This document shows positions 55,801 through 64,000 of a stretch of 64,000 bases of DNA, piece after piece (position 1 is the first letter of the stretch; every line of letters starts with the position of its first letter). The DNA is from Globodera rostochiensis (Eukaryota > Nematoda > Chromadorea > Rhabditida > Heteroderidae): assembly GCA_018350325.1 (NCBI GenBank), contig JAEVLN010000013.1, forward strand, positions 248,001 through 312,000. The letters run 5' to 3'. The notes below the pieces were generated by a model. It ran no database searches and had not been told where the DNA came from. It saw nothing but the letters and a program-made list of their open reading frames with translations. The translations under genes and the position numbers were made by a program.

Positions 55801-58800
55801 TTTGATTTTTGTAAAAAATCTGGTTGGATTGGTTTTGCGTTTGGCAACCATAATTTTACAAGTTGGAAGATAAGCTAGTGTGCTATGAAGGAATATATTA
55901 AAATCTCTAAAAAAGTCACTGGACTAATCAAGAAAATTATTTTTTTACTTTAAATTTTTAGGAAAATCTGATATAAAATAATGAAGAAGCAAAACTTCAA
56001 TTATGTTATAATAACTGGGAGCAAACACAATTTTTTATTAAACAAAGTATTTCTCGATTAAATTATTTGGGCGTTAGAGATAAAGCATCATCAGATCTCA
56101 GTCAGAAGAGTGTGGATTTATTAAGCAAAAAATGATATATGTGAAAGTCTTAATTTAATAAAAAAGTATGTTTAACACTCTAAGAGCTCAACTAAGGTTT
56201 TATGGGAGTGAAACAATCATTCAAATGCATCAGAGTTTTACTGAACAACAGGATGCAGTATCAAACAACGCTAAATGATAATGAATTACTTAAACGCCAA
56301 ATTAAAAATGTTAGTTTGCCGCACAAATCATTTATCGATTTAGCGTTAATAAGCCTAACAAATATTTAATTGAAATAATTTCACAATCATTATAAATGAA
56401 AGACATTTGGATGGTCTTTTGTTGAACAACTAAAACTAAAAATTGTAAAAATATATTAATACAAATTTACGGTTATTTTATTGGCACCAAAATATTAAAG
56501 TTAGTTGTTTGTATGGAATTAATCAAGATCATAAAAGTTAATAATTAAAATACTTTTAATTTAATATTATCTAAAAGAAAGTGATAAAGCTACAACCAAA
56601 ATTATGGCATTGCCAAAAACCAAAAGATTGGGAAATACAATAATTTCTATCTTAAATGACCCCATGTCTTACCTACAAGGAAGGCTAAACAAAATAACTC
56701 GGATGTAATTTCACACGAGATAATGAGAATCCATACCTAAACTACTTTTTCCCCAAAACTTTTACGGATATTATATTATGGAACCACTCCACAATTTTTT
56801 TATTCGACTTGGTGCCCATGAAAAAGAAATGCTGAGACAAGGAGAATTGCCAGGATAATATAAATTAAGTATTGCTAAGAGACCATAATAAAAATTTAAA
56901 AACGCCCACGCCGAAATTCAGATGGAAGATCCACGTTTGCCACAATTTACATTTAAAAAAATATTTAAGCGCTCGCTTTAAATTCATTAAGAAAAATATG
57001 ATAAATTATAATAAATAAATAATCACGATAATAATTCCTATGTCTAAAATAACGACCTAAAGTGAAAGTTGTAATTTAAATAAAATTTTTTAATTTTAAA
57101 TGTTATCTTAAATCAATGTTAAAATAATATTTTAAATTAGCAAAGTACTTGACCCAGGAAAAAATCTTATGCTAATTTAAATATTAAAAAAAAAAAACTA
57201 ATGGACTCCCGCCAGCTACATAAGCTACGACCAACTTTCCCGACAATATCGTCGAGAACGGCACATAGATTTATATTTAATGGAAACAACTTAGAGAAAT
57301 TCATAAAAAAATCGTTAAAATGAAATGATAAAAATATTTGACAAAAAAATTTATAGAATGTTCTAATTAATATTATTTATTTTTTACTTATATGGTTTGA
57401 TGTAAATAAATGATTTATTTTAACTCTTTGAAAATTTGTATTTAAAGGGCATAAAATTTAAATTTGATTTTAATTTAATACAGTATTTTTAGTGCTTATT
57501 TGGAAAATTAATTACTATTTAACAGATAATAGAGATTTTATATTTTTTTAAAGTATCTACATATTTTATGCTCATACACACGCAGCAATTATTTTTATAC
57601 ATTTTGTTTAATTTATTAGACAAAATTTAGTTTAATCTTTTACTGATTTTATTTATTACTTCAATTAATTTTTTACTCAAAAAGTTGGTTTGATCAGTTA
57701 TTAATTTTCTATTTTAAAATTTAAATTGACTTCATCGATCTCTAAAGAAAGCGAGTTGTGCTGAGCAGAAGCGTTCTGAAGTCATATAGCATCTCTCTAA
57801 GTTCTTCCGCTTATAGGGATTATTATATATTTTATTGTTTAATTTTTTTAATTTTATGAAAACTATTGTAAATACAACCATTGCAGTATTTTTTCTTTCT
57901 TTCGGCGAATAGCATCAATGCGTCGTAAATTATTTTTGCAATATTATTCCTCGTAGATATGGTTAATGAATTTATGAGTAATTAGAAACAATTTTATGTT
58001 AATGATAAATTAAGTGTGTAATAAATTGCTTGAATTATTTTATGTTTAAAAGTTAGTTTTGAATTGGTTTTTCCATCAGAGATACATATGCTTATAAATA
58101 AACTTGTATTCACGTATTTGTCCTTTATATTTATGATACAGACAAAGTTAACAAAAAAATTTTTGTGTCTTATTTTATTTATGTTTGCAAAATAATACGT
58201 TTTGATTTTTTTATATTATATAATTTTATATTCTTTATATTTGAAAGTCTTCCAACTCTTAATTTTGTTCATATTTTTGTAGAATATTCTTCAGTAAGTT
58301 GTAATTATGTTTAAAAAATAAAATGTTGAAATTAATATCTTTTTAAATGTTGAAATGTTAAATTAGCATTCTTTAATTGATTCAATTTAACATAACAGAA
58401 GTTATTTTAGCTACACATTGCTAAGGTTTCGTTAATGCACATCGGCTTTCTTCAATACTTTTTAAAATAAGTTAATTTTTGGATTAAGAAATGCATTTGA
58501 TGGCTCACCAAAATTTCTCTAGCAAAAAAATCATTTGTTTTCAGACAGAATGTTTTTTATCATAATAAATTCATGCTTTTATGGATTCATTGTTTTTATT
58601 TATTTTAGACAAAACTAAACCAAAATAACAAAAAATGATAATGAAAGAAATTAAAAACATTTAAAAACTAAATAAAAAAAAGAAAATGTTAATCTTAATT
58701 GATCTAAAAGTAAAAAGATGAATAAAAGTAATATGCAAGTAGTCCAAACAAATAAACATTAAAACATAAATTAAAAGGTCAAATTTATTGTTAATGGATC

Positions 58801-59747
58801 AAATGGCGGCGGACAAGATGGAATTGCTAGATGTCATTTCTGAGCAAAGCGGACTTAAAAAATAAGTATTACTTTCATTTATTTTCTGTTTACAGTTTCT
58901 AATAAACGGGCTTCTCGGTCATGATCAGTTAAATTAAATATAGTATTCCTTAAGGGTTTTATTTAGGCTACACTTTGGTAAAAATCATACAGTTCAATTT
59001 TTTATATTTTTTAATTATTTGTTAGTTTTCAATTTATTTTTTTTATTTTTAAAACGTATGCCAATCTTACGTTGATTGTCACATTTCATAAACAAAAGTA
59101 ATTAATATATTATCCCTTGCAAATTTTTATTTACGAGTGCAACTTAGTAAAAATCATGCAAGTCAAATTTTGTATACTTTTTTTTTATTATATGTTAATT
59201 TTAAATTTATTTTTTATTTTTAAAACGCAATTTTACATCGATCGGCAAATTACATTTTTCCCGCATTTCCGCAGGATCTGGTTAAATTAATGGCATTATT
59301 AAACGCTCTTTGATCGTGATTATGTCAGTGATATACAAACAAACACATGAAGTGGGTATTAATAAAATGAAATAAAGCAAAATTTATAAGTTAATGATTT
59401 GGTTGAAATTAACAAAATAGATTCGCTTTATGAACGACAAATTCGGTTAAATGATATTGCTCTGGTGCGTTGACCCATTTGATATATACCTTGGAAAGCT
59501 CGTATAGAAGATTTTTTTAAACTGCTTAAAAAGCAGTGCTAACAATAACCTCCGCACGAGCGCACAGCACTTTATTATGAAATATTAATAAAGTTGATGA
59601 TATAGTCTGAAAATTAGGTGAAAGCTCCGGAAGTCTAGCGAGCTTCAGCACAATGATCTTATTATAAATATTTAATATAACAGTTTACATTTTAATAACG
59701 CCTTCAGCTTTAAATAGTTTCGAAATTCTTTTGAAAAATCAATTAAA

Positions 59748-59960
59748 TTAACATTCATTTATCTTATCTTTGTTGCTCGCCATGTGCAATCTCGTATATC
59801 TTATAACGTCGTTCTCCAAAACTTGTAGAACAAAAATTAAAAGAATTTTTATACTTTCAAAAATGATGACATATAATATTTTATGCAATATGTGATGTGG
59901 CACTTTTTTTAATATCGTTACAGCTTTATGACTTAAACGCATATATTTAACTGCTGCCAA
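59748..59960 (-). CDS. Open frame of 70 aa, hypothetical
   Basis: Minus frame with VKYMRLSHKAVTILKKVPHH, a hydrophobic middle (ILLIFVLQVL) and a tail VIRYTRLHMASNKDKINEC. TTTTTGGCAGCAG at its start could be an acceptor. GC-richer at both ends, AT-driven in the middle. No family recognised. Confidence 0.22.
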   Translation of the reverse strand: MAAVKYMRLSHKAVTILKKVPHHILHKILYVIIFESIKILLIFVLQVLENDVIRYTRLHMASNKDKINEC

Positions 59961-61091
59961 AAATTACAAGCTCTTCATCATATTTAGATAAACTTAGTAT
60001 TAAATGTGTATGATTAAATATATTAATGTATTTTATATTCAACCCGTTGACAAACTGTAATACAATTTTACCAAAATTAGTTAAACATAAATATATGCGT
60101 TAAATATAAATCATCTGAGTTTATTGTGTGTACGCTTGAATTCGTTCACATTGCATTTTGAAAATTGTCGTTTTCCGTACAATTGGATCTTAATACAGCT
60201 AGCAAAAGTAAATATGACAAATGCACATTTAATAATTAAAAATTATTTGCTCATTATATAAAAATATTAATTCTTTTAAAAAATAATTGGGCTTTAACGT
60301 TATAATAATATTTGCTAGAAAAATTTTCTTGTTTTATTTTTTAGTGTCTAAATAATTTTTTTTTAGTTTTTAAAGTTTTTATATGCATAAATTAAATTAT
60401 AAATAATTATTATAAGCTGTTAGAAATATTAAAAGCATTCTTAAAAAATTGCAAACTGCTAAATCAAGGTGGAGAAAATCATATTTGTAGTTTCTCTCTG
60501 TAAACAGATAACATAACATTTACTTAATTTCAATGGTTGTAACTAAATAATAAGAAATTAGATAAAAATATTTGCAAGATCTTAATCAATAAGTAGGTTT
60601 AAATACAAAATTTTAACTAAATCATGTAAACTTAACTTTAACTCTAGCTAAGAATAAGATTTATACGGCTGGAATGCAAAGCATTGTGTAAGTTTTTTGT
60701 AACATTAATAAAATTCTTTAAGAAATTATATTTATTTTAGAACTTTCTTGATTCTTGTGTTTGTAAATTTTTTTTGTACCCTGTGGATCAATTGGTTAAT
60801 TTATGATTAATCTTTCAATGAAGTCTACATTGCAAGTAACATTAAAATTTAATTTTTAAATCGCAGATTTTGGGGTTATTTTTATTTTAGAATTTTTAAT
60901 AATTTTTATTAATGCTATGGATCGTTAATTTTGCGAACGGGAAAATGCTTTTTTAAAACAATTTTTACCATAAATATATTTTTTGTAATACGTATATTGT
61001 TATAGTTTGATTGTTTTTATTTATTTTAATTGCATTTACTTTCATGGTTTGAATTTTGATATGTGACATTATTACTCTGTATGTGTTTTAG

Positions 61092-61327
61092 CGAACGCTT
61101 TGACACTGTGGTTCACAAATAAAAGAAAATCCTTTATTAGTTATTTTTGTAAGGAAAATAAATGTGTTGTTTTTATAACAATGGTACTATTTTTAGTGAT
61201 GTTAGGTAACTTTAAACCCTTTTCTTTGATTTTGTTTATTTTTCTAGATACGAAACATGGTACAAACTCATTGAAATCAATATTTTTAAGCAAATTATTT
61301 ACCAATTTATTTCTTAAAAATGTGTAA
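61092..61327 (+). CDS. Candidate two-exon gene 3' end with 42-nt intron
   Basis: Exon 61092-61205 follows CTGTATGTGTTTTAG (NALTLWFTNKRKSFISYFCK then ENKCVVFITMVLFLVML). The intron 61206-61247 is 42 nt, with a GTAACT donor and a strong acceptor (TGTTTATTTTTCTAG). Exon 61248-61327 continues in phase to TAA (TKHGTNSLKSIFLSKLFTNL). Because 42 is divisible by three and has no stop, the unspliced frame is also open. A further upstream exon at 60741-60762 fits in phase. The hydrophobic FITMVLFLVML may be a membrane segment. Product unknown. Confidence 0.38.
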
Positions 61328-61589
61328 AACTTAGCATACGTTGAAAGAAAAGAATTATAATTGCTAATTATTATTTAAGCTTAAAAGCTGAGTATCATAA
61401 TCATTTTAAAACAAATGTAATAACTTGATTTAAATAACACATAAAGACTAGCAATTTGGAATTCAAAACCCTTGTATTAAACTCAAATGCAGATGAACAA
61501 TTGTTAAAAAATAATACAATGTAATTATTTTACAATTATGCAGATCATAGTAGATGTGTGCGACGCACTTCAGCAAAAGGCACATAGCA

Positions 61590-61700
61590 GTACCGTATTT
61601 CCTAAAATAGAACCCCCGGGGGTTCTATTTTTCAACCCCCCCCCCCCCCCCCAAAAAAAAAGGGGGTTTATTTTAGGGGGGGGGGGGTATTTTTGAACCT
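61590..61700 (+). repeat. TIR-like end with C/G runs
   Basis: CAGTACCGTATTTCCTAAAA matches the left inverted repeat of the 32.9-kb element. It is followed by AACCCCCGGGGGTTCTATTT, a run of about 16 C, A's and a run of about 13 G. The right TIR is not found, so it is a one-ended relative or a diverged foldback. Confidence 0.5.
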
Positions 61701-63244
61701 ATTTTTTCACAAAATATTAACAAAATTTGCATTTTTTACTCAAAATATTCGCAAAATTTGGACAATTTTGACCATTTTTTGTCAAAATCAGTCATCGAAT
61801 AGAAATTATTATAACAAAATTTTTCTATGTCAATGAGTTACCCAACCATTTCTGAAAACCCCTTGGTAAAAATAGTAATTTATTGATGCCTTCAACAATC
61901 TTTTGAAAATTCCCTATTTTTTGCTTAGCGAAATCGGAAGAGTTTAAAAAAAACATAACTCACCTTAAAGTTAATAAATAAATAAAGCTAATATTTTTAT
62001 TTTTACACGCATTTTTGCACCTACCTATAAAATGTTTCGCAACAAATTCGTAGCTTAATAATTAATGGAACTTTAATTGCATAGCGTTTAATAATTACTA
62101 AAATTTTATTGAACAAAAAGAGATTGACAAAATAAATCATGTAAAAATCTTAGTAGTAAAATCAATTCTAAATTTGAATCAAATATGCCTTTATTTAATT
62201 TATAATTTTACAAGTTTTTATATATTATCACGTGTGATTGCAAAAGCTGGTTATTAATTTTTAAATATAATTATAATGTTATAACATTTTAAAAATTATT
62301 GTATTATATGTAATATAAAAAATTTAGCACAATCTTTCAAATTATGTTCGGCTTATTTTTCTAAACAATTTTATTAAATACGTGAATTTAAAATAACCTT
62401 TGTGTGATTTTTTAATTATTCCAATTTTAGTTTAGCAATTTTTAACATATTCCAACAGAATTAAAAATCTAATAATTCGACTCATAGAATTAAATATTTG
62501 TAGCATTGCTCATTATATTTTAAATTTATTTTGAGATTTATCTAACTTTTTTTTAAAATTGGATAATTATTTTCCCAATGTTTAAACCCATATTCGTGGT
62601 CATCTCTAAATAATGCCCTCGTGAGATTCATTCTATGCATTCTTGAAATTTGGTCCTTTATTTGTTTGTCAAGTTTTTTTTGAAACATCAACAATATTTT
62701 GATTTTTTGAATATAAATTTCTTTTACATGCTAACTTTTTAACTCATATTTGAAAAGATTTATAATCCATATTATTTATAAGCTAGTTGCTTATTTAACA
62801 AAAATTTTTTAATAACATTTTCTCTAGACGGGGTTTTTATAAATTCACATAAAAAATCTTTTTTTTTCTTGTTTCTTTCGCGCTTTCCGTTCGTTTTTTG
62901 ACTGGTCCATTTTACATTGATAAATTTATTAAAATAAATGAAATACAGTCATGGTCAATGTTTCCACTATTAGAAATGAGTATAAAATTTTTGATTGATT
63001 TTTTTAGAAAACAGTTCTTAAGCATCTTTTGTAGCATTTTATGGGCTATTTATTGATTACATTTGTTATTGGTAAAATAGTTTTTCATATCGTTGCTTGC
63101 ACTACTTCAATCCTAGCCTCTAAAATTGCATGCCAGAGTTATTAGTTTAGTTTAACTATAAGACAAATTTTAAAATTTTCTTCCGTTCCTTCCATTGTAA
63201 TTGGCCTTTAGAGTATTATTTAAACAATTTAAAAACTATATAAT

Positions 63245-63763
63245 ATGAAATATCCTTGCTTGGGTGTGCATATTGTTCAGATGGTAAGATTCTTTGTCAA
63301 GTAAGTTAGTTATTTATTTTAGATAATGATAAATATTATAAAGTAGTTATTTAATCAAATATTTGGTTGATCAAACCATTTTTTAATTTCCAATCAATTG
63401 GTTTACATTTTCACACTATTCGATTTGTTCTCTGAATATTATCTATTCCGGTTTCAAATTTTTAATACTCTTTAAGATTTTATTTTCAGATTAATAGAAT
63501 ATATTTTTATTTTGCTTTATTTGTATATATAAAAATTGTGTTTGTTTTTTATATTTATTTCTTAGAAACTTGGGGAATTCGGCGAAGATGTACTTGTCAA
63601 TGTATTCTTCTATGGTTATCTGCATCCTAGCAAAATCCAAGATCAGGCAAACGTTTTGTATCGGCATTTACCGCAATTTATTAGAAATTACTATAATCGA
63701 CAATACTTTACAAAAGCCGCTGAATACCGCACCAATCTCTGGTTGCTATTGAAATTAAATTAA
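63245..63763 (+). CDS. Candidate two-exon gene, 78 aa, unknown product
   Basis: Exon 1, 63245-63283, starts MKYPCLGVHIVQM and ends at a GTAAGA donor in phase 0. Exon 2, 63566-63763, follows a strong acceptor (TTTATATTTATTTCTTAG) and has 65 codons in phase 0 to TAA: KLGEFGEDVLVNVFFYGYLH, PSKIQDQANVLYRHLPQFIR, NYYNRQYFTKAAEYRTNLWL and a short end. Composition and GC are unlike the flanks, and strand agrees with the T-rich block. The first Met could be internal to a longer gene. A second frame over exon 2 is also open for 60 aa. This is the most protein-like exon in the window, but I recognise no family. Confidence 0.5.
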
Positions 63764-64000
63764 GCAAAAGTTGTTTAATTTCTATTTAGTAATAAGATGT
63801 GTACAAGATTTTTAATTATTTTATTTTTTTATGACAAATCATTTTTGGAATTAAGGATTACGTAATGCTCAACAATGCTTCTATAAGTGATTCAGTATTT
63901 CTTGGCTTGCTGTCGACTTATGTTTGATGCTTTATTTATTTATTTTTGTCTTAAATTTGATATCATGGTACCAATTTATAAATAATTTAATTTTTTACCA

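Larger units (their letters stand above)
52880..64000. other. AT-rich region with few islands
   Basis: A-rich to about 54.4 kb, mixed to 57.35 kb, T-rich at 57.36-58.6 kb and mainly T-rich from 60.7 kb to the end. Islands not called: 53280-53370, 53860-53945, 54540-54590, 55310-55380, 56640-56700, 56890-56990, 57205-57260, 57770-57820, 58800-58850, 59470-59560, 62600-62660 and 62820-62900. Candidate exons are listed separately. Confidence 0.35.

Noticed and set aside
1..64000. CRISPR arrays, tRNA and rRNA genes, bacterial operons
   Set aside because: Direct repeats here are tandem without spacers, no cloverleaf with A and B boxes was found, no rRNA-like block is present, and the sequence is eukaryotic.

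Overview
This is AT-rich eukaryotic nuclear DNA, most likely from an invertebrate. A nematode or another ecdysozoan fits the mobile elements, but the sequence does not prove it. The evidence for eukaryotic DNA is a gag-bearing LTR retrotransposon, terminal-inverted-repeat (TIR) elements, degraded transposase and integrase fragments, splice-site-like signals, and the absence of long ORFs, operons, rRNA or any tRNA I could recognise.

Two kinds of sequence are interleaved. The background is very AT-rich. Scattered through it, often every few hundred bases, are islands of about 30-200 bp with much higher GC. Some islands lie behind good splice acceptors, stay open and end in donors or stops, so I read part of them as short exons of intron-rich genes. 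The best cases are at 19.13-19.56 kb (two of its proposed introns are about 40 nt), 23.39-23.73 kb, 24.88-25.09 kb, 61.09-61.33 kb and 63.25-63.76 kb, all on the plus strand. I recognise none of the products. Many islands are open in two or three frames and often on both strands, so confidence is low to moderate. The background also switches strand bias in multi-kilobase blocks (A-rich 12.8-17.4 kb, T-rich 17.4-25.08 kb, mostly A-rich 25.1-32.6 kb, T-rich 32.65-35.1 kb). I read this as alternating transcription direction; the switch at 25.09 kb falls on a small perfect palindrome.

Mobile DNA is the best-supported content. (1) 6276-6756: a 481-bp foldback element with TIRs, a minisatellite interior and a perfect 10-bp target duplication, as in Mutator-like elements (MULEs); a frameshifted MULE transposase fragment lies at 52.66 kb. 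(2) 6835-12237: an LTR retrotransposon in minus orientation with 350-bp LTRs that look identical, a 4-bp target duplication, a polypurine tract, a primer-binding site and a 442-aa Gag, but no pol. It is a young non-autonomous element full of internal short repeats. (3) 30.36-30.72 kb: a MITE with perfect 43-bp inverted repeats. (4) 32.93-33.83 kb: a near-palindromic G-run element carrying a CENP-B/Tc5-type HTH fragment, with related ends at 14.5 and 61.6 kb. (5) 45.94-46.45 kb: a decayed Polinton/Maverick-type integrase. (6) Dispersed GC hairpins, TCTCGAG-rich arrays and several tandem repeats.

The genes do not form a visible pathway. The coherent story is mobile-element biology: a recent gag-only retrotransposon landed 78 bp from a foldback element, in DNA littered with older transposon remains.
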